64,000 nucleotides of DNA from Osedax fenrisi (taxonomy: Eukaryota > Annelida > Polychaeta > Sabellida > Siboglinidae). The stretch covers positions 5,623,883-5,687,882 of the forward strand of contig OZ025239.1 in assembly GCA_964019155.1 (NCBI GenBank). The letters are read 5' to 3'. Position numbers and translations under genes: made by a program. Each line of letters starts with the position of its first letter. The stretch's first letter is position 1. The notes under the pieces were generated by a model. The model did no database searches, was not told where the DNA came from, and was given only the letters and a program-made list of their open reading frames with translations. This document shows positions 49,398-60,144 of the stretch, piece by piece.

Positions 49398-52266
49398 TTT
49401 TATATCTATTTATAATATTTTTACTAATCAACTAATTAGATTATTTTTCTTTTCAATACTAATTAAAAAATATATCTATACATATATATTTTCCTTTGGA
49501 AAATATTTTTATATTAATTATAGGTTTATATATAATTATATTTATATATATATATATATATATATACATATATACATATTAAATATTATAATTATACATT
49601 ATGTTATATAATACTAACTCATATTGTATACTATTATACAAATTAGATGTTCTTTCATTTTTAATTATAACTATTATGTACAGTTTTCTATTCGATTTGA
49701 TGAAACATTCGATGCTGCATTACAGATATTTTAGTAAATTAATTAATTTAATCGACTATTATTGTATAGAGGTATTTAATAATATATTATATTATATATT
49801 ATATACCGAATCATTAGTAAGGTCGGGTATATATATATATATATATATATATACATACAGTCAACTCTTGATATATAAAATTATCTATATCTCAGAAACC
49901 CCCGCTAACTCAGACATTTTACAAATGCTAGTTTTATTTTGTACTTATGTAAATACATGTACGAATAATTAAATATCCCAGAAACTCGATACCTCAACAC
50001 ATTTATTCAGTCCCTTGAATACTAAGATATCGAGGGTTGACTGTATATCATATCATATTATAAATATGTGTAATGCATACCCATTTATTTATAGTGATCT
50101 ATAATACCAAAGCTATGTATTCATGTATATACTGGTATCTTAGTATCCTAGAACCAAACAAGCAGTTGTTGTCAAAATGAGCCAATATTGAATGGTGACA
50201 ATAATAAGTCAATTTTGTAAAAATCATATAAAGATGAGTAGTAAAATAACATAATTATAATACTATTATATATAATAAAATATTCTGTTATATAATTCAT
50301 GACCTAAGAAAGTTCATCGAAGTTGTCGTGAGGTCATGAAAGCATTGGGCTACCAATTTACATGTAGAAAAATGTCTTGAGTTAAAATAATTGTCTAATT
50401 ATTAAAAATCAGATATTAATTTCCTAGTCGAGCTATGCAAAACCTACATGACATTTGTATTTTAACTATTTAGTTTAACTCAGAGAATATTTGATTATCA
50501 CATGCTTTTATAGACTTAAATATGGATGTAATGTAACCAGGGTTGTTGGTTTTTTATATATTATTTAAATAATTGTTATTAATAAATTGTTATATTGAAT
50601 GTTATTTGTAATAAATACTTCTATAGATATATGATTATTATTAGATATTTCGTGTATATTATATTAAAAAGTATTATAGGATCATTTATACAAGAATTCA
50701 GTAATTTCTATCCACATTATATTTTTCTTTCGGCCAGGCTTGTTAATTAAATGAATACATTTATATAATACACATAATCTATACATTTATTTATAATATT
50801 GATAGGGTTGTTGATTTTTGTTGTTTTTGTTTTGATTTATTCGTTTTTTTAAAAACGATAAAAACCAATAACTCTGCCTTATATAATTTAAAATTATAAA
50901 GTATAATTTATATAATATACATAATATATACTATTATTATTAATATTGATACTAATTTTAAATGATATAATATTGAAATTAATATATTTATCAATAATTT
51001 GATATACAAAAATCAAAAAAACCAAAAAAACTGAATAAAAAAAACCGAACAACCCTGAATTTAACTACAAAAAAATGAAACTAAATAAATCAAAAATATC
51101 AATCCCATAAATTATAAAATATTAATCCAGTAATGAATTATCTAAATATATTTGTTATATATTTTATTTTATTAGGTAAAAAAATTGATATCATTTTGAT
51201 ATCTAAATAGTATCAACATTTTAAATTGGATGTAAGTTGAGCAACTTTAATTTTTTTTTATATCTTGATAACTTAAGGGGAGCCTGCACACTTGCCGACA
51301 TTTTTTTATTTTACATGTAGTAGATAGGAAATACATAGGGTTATATTTTTTAATAAATTGTATAGATTATTTATATATATGTATTTATATATTATTTTTT
51401 CATATAATGGCATATAAAATAGAATTTATAAAAAAAATACTGTTATTGAATAGTAACTATATCCTTTTAAATGTTATTTATTTATATCAAGACAAATTAT
51501 ATTGATTGTATCATGGCCTAATTTAGCTTCAGAAGCTAAATGATGCCATAATTGTATTCATATTGAGAGAGCCTTTAGAAATTGAAATTAATAGGTGTGT
51601 AAATGTCTGTATTCAATGTTTAATAGAAACACCATAACATAGGTGTAAGCATTCAACACAATTTTTGTAGTTTATATTATGTAATTTTATTTCTATACAT
51701 TTTTAATATTTTTACTTATAACACAATCAAAATCCATAACTCCTTTATGAGAAAATATTGCTTACAGCTATCATAATAGTACCAATATGGTAACCATAGA
51801 TTTATAGTTTACAGTTGTAAACTATAAATCTATGATGGTAACATAGCCTACATGGGTTCCTAACACAATTCTTTGATAATATAATACTGATAGATATACT
51901 AATTGGAGTATGCTGTTATTTGTATTATATTGTATTCTTAGTAGACGATATAATGCATAGGAAGTATTAATACTTGTTATAATCAATATGTTGTTATAGT
52001 AGTAATAATGCATTTATAATGATGCATGTATTGCATTCAAATATATACTGTATTGAGGCTATATACTATTTAACTAGTGTAAGTTAGTAGGTTATTAAAA
52101 ATGTTTGCCTATATCATATATATATATTTATATATATGCTACTTTCGCATTATTTACTATATAGGTGTGAATAATAACGTGAACAAATATGGTATAAATA
52201 CTATTTATCTAGTATTTATCTTATTACATATTTATCTATATAAATACTATATATATATATGTGAGT

Positions 52267-52343
<77 letters not shown>

Positions 52344-52741
52344 TGTGTCATAGAGCTACAGAGAAAGCTTTCTCTCTAGCTCTCTAGCTCTCTACCATAT
52401 ATGGTATTTGTGAATATATGTGTATACTTATATTAACCTTGTTCGTAGTTCAGAAGTTATTTCAGGATACCTATTATAATATAAAACAAGAAACTCTAAT
52501 GAACTTCTTGGAAATATCAAACTACAATCTGTACTTCTTGATGTCACTGTATTAAATATGATTAGGAATGTTAATATGTACTATGTAGGACAATAATTAG
52601 TAGCAAGTGATGTACATTGTATACATTTGTATACAAATGTACATCGATAAAACTACTGTGGAATTATATGAACGAATTTTGATATTAACTTCAACAATTA
52701 TTTATAAATACCGGTATTCTTATTATAATATGTATTTTTAT

Positions 52742-52794
<53 letters not shown>

Positions 52795-52810
52795 GTATAT
52801 ATATATATAT

Positions 52811-52869
<59 letters not shown>

Positions 52870-53049
52870 ACAGGAATATCTATGTTATTTATCAATATTA
52901 TAATGAAATGGTAAATATAATATATTTACCTATATAATATATTAAATATTTGATATATCATATACTATCTTGATAGACATATAGGCATAGGCCTATACCT
53001 ACTATATGATATAGGCATATTTTAAGTATAGGTTTATAGACCCTATAGG

Positions 53050-53093
<44 letters not shown>

Positions 53094-53328
53094 ACATATA
53101 CCTAGTACATAGAGAACGAATGATACTTTCTTTGTTCTCTATGACCTACACTATTATACATATATTTAATATATAGGTTAATAGTTGATAAGCATATAAG
53201 CCCATTATATTAATAATATAAGTATATTAACTTCTAATAGTGTGGTTTTTCTTCAATAACGATACTACATTGTTTGTAGATAGGGATACGTTAACTATAA
53301 TCGGCCAATTTTCTCCTTTAAAATTCAT
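47225..53328 (-). CDS. Candidate five-exon gene, possibly SPO16-like
   Basis: Five short open segments on the minus strand (53328-53232, 52546-52471, 49714-49640, 49149-49082, 47370-47225) are bordered by AG and GT and join with matching phases into 153 codons ending in TAA. The frame begins MNFKGENWPIIVNVSLS after an in-frame TAG. The order of segments (W followed by a beta-strand-like stretch, SLIFPRSSLEFLVL, SIECFIKSNRKLYIIVI, a C-terminal helical region) reminds me of the XPF-like fold of SPO16, the meiotic crossover factor that pairs with SHOC1. That likeness is weak and from memory. Donors are weak (GTTAAT, GTATCC, GTATAA, GTATTG), yet weak donors also occur in the receptor. AATAAA lies just after the stop and a CpG-rich CCAAT patch lies about 370 bp upstream. 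Chance assembly in AT-rich DNA is the alternative. Confidence 0.4.
47739..47850 (-). mobile_element. SINE fragment, 3' part
   Basis: It matches the last 100 bases of the SINE at 1596-1858 at about 90 percent by eye (GGTGGAGTCCTTTCATCCC and CCTTCGAAGCCG in plus-strand reading). It is 5' truncated at a (TA)n run. Confidence 0.65.
48541..48606 (-). repeat. Dispersed hairpin repeat, copy 3
   Basis: On the minus strand: ATCAGATGTAGGCAATGCCA, then GGGTAATTATAGAAGCA and TTGCTTATCGAGAAAATTAC. It is the closest match to copy 1. (ATT)n lies on one side and (TA)n on the other. Confidence 0.65.
49082..49149 (-). CDS. Candidate gene exon 4
   Basis: Acceptor TTTATTTGTAG, then YFNRDINLLSASSDEQCADI and LQ; donor A|GTATTG, phase 1. 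Confidence 0.42.
49640..49714 (-). CDS. Candidate gene exon 3 (75-nt in-frame segment)
   Basis: Acceptor CTGTAATGCAG, then IECFIKSNRKLYIIVIIKNE and RTSN, donor TT|GTATAA. It enters and leaves in phase 2, so skipping it would keep the frame. Confidence 0.38.
49858..50043. mobile_element. MITE of the Tc1/mariner-pogo (Tigger) type
   Basis: The ends CAGTCAACTCTTGATAT and ATATCGAGGGTTGACTG are inverse copies, and TA flanks both sides (49856-49857, 50044-50045). The 186 bp unit has no coding capacity. TA target duplication and CAGT-start ends fit pogo/Tigger-related elements (known). It lies in an intron of the candidate minus-strand gene. Confidence 0.65.
50538..51057. mobile_element. hAT-like MITE
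   Basis: The left end CAGGGTTGTTGGTTTTTT and the right end, whose inverse reads CAGGGTTGTTCGGTTTTTT, form terminal inverted repeats. Flanks AATGTAAC (50530-50537) and AATTTAAC (51058-51065) form an 8 bp target duplication with one mismatch. The CAGGGTTG terminus and 8 bp duplication are typical of hAT (known). The 520 bp interior is AT-rich and non-coding. Confidence 0.65.
51795..51834. repeat. Perfect inverted repeat, 19 bp arms with 2 bp loop
   Basis: The arm CATAGATTTATAGTTTACA is followed by GT and its exact reverse complement. GGTAAC stands just outside both arms in direct orientation. Confidence 0.95.
52266..52348. repeat. (GT)n microsatellite
   Basis: About 38 GT units with ATGTG interruptions at the ends. 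Confidence 0.93.
52471..52546 (-). CDS. Candidate gene exon 2
   Basis: Acceptor TTTAATACAG, then TG (completing ATG with the previous exon) and TSRSTDCSLIFPRSSLEF followed by LVLYYN. The donor is AG|GTATCC in phase 2. Confidence 0.45.
52750..52864. repeat. (TA)n microsatellite
   Basis: TA repeats broken by GTATATAT and CCTATA. Another run is at 53051-53087. Confidence 0.93.
53232..53328 (-). CDS. Candidate gene exon 1
   Basis: ATG at 53328, 32 codons reading MNFKGENWPIIVNVSLSTNN and then VVSLLKKNHTIR. It leaves in phase 1 at A|GTTAAT. An in-frame TAG lies 12 bases upstream of the ATG. Confidence 0.4.
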
Positions 53329-53659
53329 CACAGTAGACTATAGTCTATATAGAGGTTATATATAAGAACTGATTTATTTTAATTGTTATAACAATGTAAC
53401 TATGGTTTAATGAAACACTTTATAACATGGCTAGCATAATTGTACTTTCATTAGAATAGAAATAGTTGATTAATGTTTATAAAAAACCAGAAAAATCGTC
53501 TGTTTAATTTCCACAATGTATACATATTTTAAATTAAAAGGTGTCACTACTGGTTTCAAAATGCTTTTTTATTAAAACATTAAAAAATAATTTAATTATT
53601 TATATTTTCTATAAAGTTTGTAAATATAGATATATCTTGTAATCATAGAGAGCGGAACC

Positions 53660-53800
53660 ATCATATGCAGCACATTTTACATTTGTTATTCTGTAACCAC
53701 CGCCGCGTGTGGCGGGTGGCGTAGCCTGATTGGTTACTGAATGAACGCATATTCTGGGAACTTGAATAATGGCACTTCAATGATGAGTCATCATATAATT
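53660..53800 (-). promoter_or_regulatory. Candidate promoter of the minus-strand gene
   Basis: A GC- and CpG-rich island (CGCCACCCGCCACACGCGGCGG on the minus strand lies within 53700-53735) in AT-rich surroundings. CCAATCAGG occurs at about 53735-53743 and a perfect 15 bp palindrome around TGAGTCA (ATGATGAGTCATCAT) near 53780. It lies 330-470 bp upstream of the candidate ATG. Confidence 0.35.
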
Positions 53801-53841
53801 CTGAAAAATATAAAATAATCTTATATAATAAACATACATAC

Positions 53842-53842
53842 T

Positions 53843-53873
<31 letters not shown>

Positions 53874-53998
53874 CCACACACATACACCCACACATATATA
53901 TATATATATACCCACACACATACACCCACACACACACATACACCCACACATATATATATACACCCACACACACACACAAACACACACCCACCCACACA
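53842..53998. repeat. CA-type microsatellite at the 5' edge of LINE copy 1
   Basis: (ACACACATACACCC)n with TATATATA blocks, the same compound repeat as at 56753-57172, 59765-60110 and (inverted) 61658-61757. Confidence 0.93.
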
Positions 53999-53999
53999 C

Positions 54000-56752
54000 T
54001 GAATGCTTACGTATAAGTATTAAACTCTCTTCTATTAACTTTACCTTCTTTTTAATTTACCGACCTCCCAATACTAATATTTTACCTTTTTTCAATGACT
54101 TTACTGATATTATTCATTCTATAAATAATACCAATTTTCTTATTGCCGGTGATTTTAATTTTCATTTTGGAAACCCTTTCCCTCCACATTCTTCTTTTAG
54201 TGATTTACTTGACTCTCTTTCATTAGTACAAAATGTAAATTTTCCAACCCACATAAGTGGTAATACGCTTGACTCAATCATAACTCCTATTCTTAATAAT
54301 GTTCTATTTTCTAAACCTTCTCTTTATTCTCTCATTACTGATCATTACACTATTAAATTCTCACTTATTGCATCTTCATTACCTACTTCCAAATCCAAAA
54401 TTCACTATCGTAAACTATCTAACATTAATTATTATAATTTTCTCTCTGATTTATCTATATATTTGCCACCTTTCCCACCTTGCATTGATACTCTTAACAA
54501 CTTCCTTATTATGACACTAAATACCCATGCACCGATAAATACTAAATATCTTTCAGTACATCCAAATACTCCTTGGTATAATAGCGCTCTTTCCTCTCAA
54601 AAACGTACCCTTCGAAATAAGGAACGAATATATGTAAAGTGTCCTACATCACTGAATCACGATACATTTAAGATATATAGATCAATATATAAAAGTGCAA
54701 TGAACAAGGCAAAATCTATTTTCTACCAAAATAAAATTAATGAATTTTCCCGGTCACCTCGTCATCTTTTTAAACTAACTTCATCTCTAATGGGCACTAG
54801 TAAGAAAAGCCAATATCCCAATATCCCTGCTCACATTCTTTGTACACAGTTCTCAAATCAACTTAATGGTAAAACTTTAAATACACTTAGATCTATAGCA
54901 TTTAATATAGCAACTGTTTCTCCTCTTTTCTCCAATTATGATATAAATGTTTTCTCTTTACCTTTATCGTGTTCCTTTACCAGTTTTTTCAGTACTTCTT
55001 TAACTGAGATTTTATCCTTATTAAACTCTGTTAAATCTACTTCCTCTGTAGATCCTATCCCATTATCAGTTTTTAAAAAATCATCACATTTTATTTCAAA
55101 TCAACTACTATCTATCTATTCGCACTCTTTAATATATGGTATATTTCCGACATCTTTTAAACGATCTCATATAAAACCTATCCTTAAAAAGAATAATCTT
55201 GATACATCAGTCTTAACTAATTTTAGACCAATTTATCAACTTTCTATTATGAGTAAGATTCTCGAAAGAATTGTTTCTAAGCAAATTTTTAATTACCTTT
55301 CTGTCAATAATATCCTTGACCCTCATCAGAGTGCTTTCAAGAAACACCATTCAACTGAAACTGCACTAACATCTGTTCTAAATGACTTACTTATTACTCT
55401 TGATGATAACCAATGCATACAGATGGTTCTTTTAGACCTGTCATCTGCTTTCGATACTATTAACCATGATATACTTATAAATAGGCTATATTATTTAGGT
55501 ATATCTGATGCTCCCCTACTTTGGTTTAAATCTTATCTTTCAAATCGTTCCTCCTCTGTACAAATTGGTGAATCGCTATCTTCACCTATACCCGTTACTT
55601 GTGGTGTACCACAGGGATCGGTGCTTGGTCCTTTACTTTTTACTCTATATATTCTTCCACTATCTAAACTAATTCAATCCTTTCCTGACATATCTTATCA
55701 TATTTATGCTGATGATATTCAGCTTTATATAAAATTACCTATTAACTCAAGTCCTGACTCTAATTTTTCTCTTTCAAATTGCATTAGACATATTAACTTT
55801 TGGCTACTATCAAATGTTCTTCTATTAAATGAAACTAAGACTGAACTCATAAATATTTCTCATTCTCAATCCACATTTCCTCCTCTGTCTGTAAATAATT
55901 CTTTAATTCAACCTAAACCTTTCATTAAAAATCTCGGCTTTATCTTTGACACTAATCTTAATTATGACAGGCATATATCTAATATATGTAAAATATCTAA
56001 TTTACATATATATAAAATTCGCTCTATTAGAAAATTTATAACTAAAAAATCGTGTTCTATTCTAATAAACTCTCTTATTTTTTCTCGTCTCGACTACTGT
56101 AACTCTCTTCTCTGCTCTCTTCCTTCTATATCGATATCTAAAATTGATCGTATTCGTGCTTCTACTAGACTTACTTTTAATTTATCTTATTCTGATTATA
56201 CTACCTCTGTCTCTTCACTTATGTCCTCACTTAAATGGTTAACTTTTAAAAATCGTTGCCTATTTAAACTTCTATGCCTCACTCACAAATTATTACTTAC
56301 GCACCAACCAATTTACCTGTATAACCTATTAGATCCTATTAATCCTCTTAACTCACTTAGGTCTACTAGAACCATTCGACTAAAAACGCATCCTTACAAA
56401 AAAAAGATATTTGGTGGTAGATCGTTTAAATGCATGTCCCCTATTAATTGGAATTCCATTCCAATTAATATAAGGAATATCAATAATCACGCCACCTTTA
56501 AAACTCGACTAAAATTATTGTTATTACGTAGGCAGCACTGAATGCTATATAAATCTAAATTATGACTATTATTATTTTATTATCGTTCATTATCGTTTCT
56601 TGTTCTCGTTTGTTTATTATTATATATATTTATATTTATACTCATCCATAGCAACTGTTTTACTGAATATCTGTATATTGTCTATACACTTTTGAGATAT
56701 GTTTTTATATATTTAAGTGTTTAAATAAACCATTACAATTACAATTACAATT
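54000..56752 (+). mobile_element. CR1/L2-group LINE, copy 1 (5' truncated)
   Basis: It starts abruptly inside the endonuclease domain after the microsatellite, continues through the reverse transcriptase and a 3' UTR of about 200 bp with AATAAA, and ends in three copies of TTACAA before more microsatellite. Tail repeats of this sort are usual for Jockey-superfamily LINEs. Near-identity with copies 2 and 3 indicates recent activity. Confidence 0.85.
54001..56541 (+). CDS. LINE copy 1 endonuclease (partial) and reverse transcriptase
   Basis: The frame is open from 54001, with no ATG start because the 5' end is missing, to TGA at 56541: 846 codons. The endonuclease part shows YRPP, GDFN (50-53), SGNTLDS (86-92) and DHY (114-116), the apurinic-type nuclease motifs that nick the target. 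The reverse transcriptase shows LDLSSAFDT (478-486), GVPQGSVLGPLLF (535-547) and catalytic YADD (569-572). A three-base deletion relative to the other copies changes IIRAS to IRAS. Without its N-terminal region it is unlikely to be mobile by itself. Confidence 0.85.
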   Translation, partial: ECLRISIKLSSINFTFFLIYRPPNTNILPFFNDFTDIIHSINNTNFLIAGDFNFHFGNPFPPHSSFSDLLDSLSLVQNVNFPTHISGNTLDSIITPILNNVLFSKPSLYSLITDHYTIKFSLIASSLPTSKSKIHYRKLSNINYYNFLSDLSIYLPPFPPCIDTLNNFLIMTLNTHAPINTKYLSVHPNTPWYNSALSSQKRTLRNKERIYVKCPTSLNHDTFKIYRSIYKSAMNKAKSIFYQNKINEFSRSPRHLFKLTSSLMGTSKKSQYPNIPAHILCTQFSNQLNGKTLNTLRSIAFNIATVSPLFSNYDINVFSLPLSCSFTSFFSTSLTEILSLLNSVKSTSSVDPIPLSVFKKSSHFISNQLLSIYSHSLIYGIFPTSFKRSHIKPILKKNNLDTSVLTNFRPIYQLSIMSKILERIVSKQIFNYLSVNNILDPHQSAFKKHHSTETALTSVLNDLLITLDDNQCIQMVLLDLSSAFDTINHDILINRLYYLGISDAPLLWFKSYLSNRSSSVQIGESLSSPIPVTCGVPQGSVLGPLLFTLYILPLSKLIQSFPDISYHIYADDIQLYIKLPINSSPDSNFSLSNCIRHINFWLLSNVLLLNETKTELINISHSQSTFPPLSVNNSLIQPKPFIKNLGFIFDTNLNYDRHISNICKISNLHIYKIRSIRKFITKKSCSILINSLIFSRLDYCNSLLCSLPSISISKIDRIRASTRLTFNLSYSDYTTSVSSLMSSLKWLTFKNRCLFKLLCLTHKLLLTHQPIYLYNLLDPINPLNSLRSTRTIRLKTHPYKKKIFGGRSFKCMSPINWNSIPINIRNINNHATFKTRLKLLLLRRQH

Positions 56753-57172
56753 ACACATACACCCACACACACACATACACCCACACATATATATATATAC
56801 ACCCACACACACACACACACACACGCACACACACACACATACACCCACACACATACACCCACACACACATACACCCACATATATATATACACCCACACAC
56901 ATACACCCACACACATACACACACCCACACACATACACCCACACACATACACCCACACACACACATACACCCACACAAACATTCACTCACACACACACAC
57001 ACACACACCCACACACATACACCCACACATATATATATATACACCCACACACATACACCCACACATATATATATATATATATATATACACCCACACATAC
57101 ACACACACACACACATACATCCACACACACACATACACCCACACATATATATATACACCCACACACACACAC
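56753..57172. repeat. CA-type microsatellite between LINE copies 1 and 2
   Basis: A 420 bp compound repeat of ACACACACATACACCC with TATATATA blocks. It joins the TTACAA tail of copy 1 to the truncated start of copy 2. Confidence 0.93.
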
Positions 57173-57173
57173 T

Positions 57174-59764
57174 CTTTTGGAAACCCTTTCCCTCCACATT
57201 CTTCTTTTAGTGATTTACTTGACTCTCTTTCATTAGTACAAAATGTAAATTTTCCAACCCACATAAGTGGTAATACGCTTGACTTAATCATAACTCCTAT
57301 TCTTAATAATGTTCTATTTTCTAAACCTTCTCTTTATTCTCTCATTACTGATCATTACACTATTAAATTCTCACTTATTGCATCTTCATTACCTACTTCC
57401 AAATCAAAAATTCACTATCGTAAACTATCTAACATTAATTATTATAATTTTCTCTCTGATTTATCTATATATTTGCCACCTTTCCCACCTTGCATTGATA
57501 CTCTTAATAACTTCCTTATTATGACACTAAATACCCATGCACCGATAAATACTAAATATCTTTCAGTACATCCAAATACTCCTTGGTATAATAGCGCTCT
57601 TTCCTCTCAAAAACGTACCCTTCGAAATAAGGAACGAATATATGTAAAGTGTCCTACATCACTGAATCACGATACATTTAAGATATATAGATCAATATAT
57701 AAAAGTGCAATGAACAAGGCAAAATCTATTTTCTACCAAAATAAAATTAATGAATTTTCCCGGTCACCTCGTCATCTTTTTAAACTAACTTCATCTCTAA
57801 TGGGCACTAGTAAGAAAAGCCAATATCCCAATATCCCTGCTCACATTCTTTGTACACAGTTCTCAAATCAACTTAATGGTAAAACTTTAAATACACTTAG
57901 ATCTATAGCATTTAATATAGCAACTGTTTCTCCTCTTTTCTCCAATTATGATATAAATGTTTTCTCTTTACCTTTATCGTGTTCCTTTACCAGTTTTTTC
58001 AGTACTTCTTTAACTGAGATTTTATCCTTATTAAACTCTGTTAAATCTACTTCCTCTGTAGATCCTATCCCATTATCAGTTTTTAAAAAATCATCACATT
58101 TTATTTCAAATCAACTACTATCTATCTATTCGCACTCTTTAATATATGGTATATTTCCGGCATCTTTTAAACGATCTCATATAAAACCTATCCTTAAAAA
58201 GAATAATCTTGATACATCAGTCTTAATTAATTTTAGACCAATTTCTCAACTTTCTATTATGAGTAAGATTCTCGAAAGAATTGTTTCTAAGCAAATTTTT
58301 AATTACCTTTCTGTCAATAATATCCTTGACCATCATCAGAGTGCTTTCAAGAAACACCATTCAACTGAAACTGCACTAACATCTGTTCTAAATGACTTAC
58401 TTACTACTCTTGATGATAACCAATTCATACAGATGGTTCTTTTAGACCTGTCATCTGCTTTCGATACTATTAACCATGATATACTTATAAATAGGCTATA
58501 TTATTTAGGTATATCTGATGCTCCCCTACTTTGGTTTAAATCTTATCTTTCAAATCGTTCCTCCTCTGTACAAATTGGTGAATCGCTATCTTCACCTATA
58601 CCCGTTACTTGTGGTGTACCACAGGGATCGGTGCTTGGTCCTTTACTTTTTACTCTATATATTCTTCCACTATCTAAACTAATTCAATCCTTTCCTGACA
58701 TATCTTATCATATTTATGCTGATGATATTCAGCTTTATATAAAATTACCTATTAACTCCAGTCCTGACTCTAATTTATCTCTTTCAAATTGCATTAGACA
58801 TATTAACTTTTGGCTACTATCAAATTTTCTTCTATTAAATGAAACTAAGACTGAACTCATAAATATTTCTCATTCTCAATCCACATTTCCTCCTCTGTCT
58901 GTAAATAATTCTTTAATTCAACCTAAACCTTTCATTAAAAATCTCGGCTTTATCTTTGACACTAATCTTAATTATGACAGGCATATATCTAATATATGTA
59001 AAATATCTAATTTACATATATATAAAATTCGCTCTATTAGAAAATTTATAACTAAAAAATCGTGTTCTATTCTAATAAACTCTCTTATTTTTTATCGTCT
59101 CGACTACTGTAACTCTCTTCTCTGCTCTCTTCCTTCTATATCGATATCTAAAATTGATCGTATTATTCGTGCTTCTACTAGACTTACTTTTAATTTATCT
59201 TATTCTGATTATACTACCTCTGTCTCTTCACTTATGTCCTCACTTAAATGGTTAACTTTTAAAAATCGTTGCCTATTTAAACTTCTATGCCTCACTCACA
59301 AATTATTACTTACGCACCAACCAATTTACCTGTATAACCTATTAGATCCTATTAATCCTCTTAACTCACTTAGGTCTACTAGAACCATTCGACTAAAAAC
59401 GCATCCTTACAAAAAAAAGATATTTGGTGGTAGATCGTTTAAATGCATGTCCCCTATTAATTGGAATTCCATTCCAATTAATATAAGGAATATCAATAAT
59501 CACGCCACCTTTAAAACTCGACTAAAATTATTGTTATTACGTAGGCAGCACTGAATGCTATATAAATCTAAATTATGACTATTATTATTTTATTATTTCA
59601 TTATCGTTTCTTGTTCTCGTTTGTTTATTATTATATATATTTATATTTATACTCATCCATAGCAACTGTTTTGCTGAATATCTGTATATTGTCTATACAC
59701 TTTTGAGATATGTTTTTATATATTTAAGTGTTTAAATAAACCATTACAATTACAATTACAATTA
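57174..59764 (+). mobile_element. CR1/L2-group LINE, copy 2 (5' truncated)
   Basis: It begins at the TTTTGGAAACCC that lies 170 bp inside copy 1, so it is truncated slightly more. It ends in the same TTACAA tail and continues into microsatellite. By eye its protein differs from copy 1 at nine residues plus one codon gap over 692 codons. Confidence 0.85.
57176..59554 (+). CDS. LINE copy 2 endonuclease (partial) and reverse transcriptase
   Basis: Open from 57176 to TGA at 59554, 792 codons without a start codon. It retains SGNTLD and DHY of the endonuclease and the full reverse transcriptase (SSAFDT, GVPQGSVLGP, YADD). It keeps IIRAS, and Phe replaces Cys in DDNQF. No stop or frameshift. Confidence 0.85.
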   Translation, partial: FGNPFPPHSSFSDLLDSLSLVQNVNFPTHISGNTLDLIITPILNNVLFSKPSLYSLITDHYTIKFSLIASSLPTSKSKIHYRKLSNINYYNFLSDLSIYLPPFPPCIDTLNNFLIMTLNTHAPINTKYLSVHPNTPWYNSALSSQKRTLRNKERIYVKCPTSLNHDTFKIYRSIYKSAMNKAKSIFYQNKINEFSRSPRHLFKLTSSLMGTSKKSQYPNIPAHILCTQFSNQLNGKTLNTLRSIAFNIATVSPLFSNYDINVFSLPLSCSFTSFFSTSLTEILSLLNSVKSTSSVDPIPLSVFKKSSHFISNQLLSIYSHSLIYGIFPASFKRSHIKPILKKNNLDTSVLINFRPISQLSIMSKILERIVSKQIFNYLSVNNILDHHQSAFKKHHSTETALTSVLNDLLTTLDDNQFIQMVLLDLSSAFDTINHDILINRLYYLGISDAPLLWFKSYLSNRSSSVQIGESLSSPIPVTCGVPQGSVLGPLLFTLYILPLSKLIQSFPDISYHIYADDIQLYIKLPINSSPDSNLSLSNCIRHINFWLLSNFLLLNETKTELINISHSQSTFPPLSVNNSLIQPKPFIKNLGFIFDTNLNYDRHISNICKISNLHIYKIRSIRKFITKKSCSILINSLIFYRLDYCNSLLCSLPSISISKIDRIIRASTRLTFNLSYSDYTTSVSSLMSSLKWLTFKNRCLFKLLCLTHKLLLTHQPIYLYNLLDPINPLNSLRSTRTIRLKTHPYKKKIFGGRSFKCMSPINWNSIPINIRNINNHATFKTRLKLLLLRRQH

Positions 59765-60062
59765 CACATACACCCACACACACACATACACCCACACACA
59801 CACATACACCCACACATATATATATACACCCACACACACACACACACGCACATACACCCACACACATACACCCACACACACACATACACCCACAATGTGG
59901 GTCCCACATATATATATATATACACCCACACACATACACACACACATGCACACACACATACACCCACATATATATATATACACCCACACACACACACACA
60001 CATGCACACACACACACATACACCCACACATATATATATACACCCACACACACATACACCCC

Positions 60063-60110
<48 letters not shown>
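59765..60110. repeat. CA-type microsatellite after LINE copy 2
   Basis: The same compound repeat as between copies 1 and 2. A perfect 15 bp palindrome ATGTGGGTCCCACAT interrupts it near 59894. Confidence 0.93.
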
Positions 60111-60144
60111 ATTTTAGTTAAGATATCAATTTAGTTCCTTACAG

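Noticed and set aside
54299..54514. A separate 71-codon ORF near the start of each LINE copy
   Set aside because: It is out of frame with the endonuclease coding sequence that occupies the same bases and carries the motifs.
59895..60134. Thr/His-rich frames in the CA repeat
   Set aside because: Microsatellite translation only.
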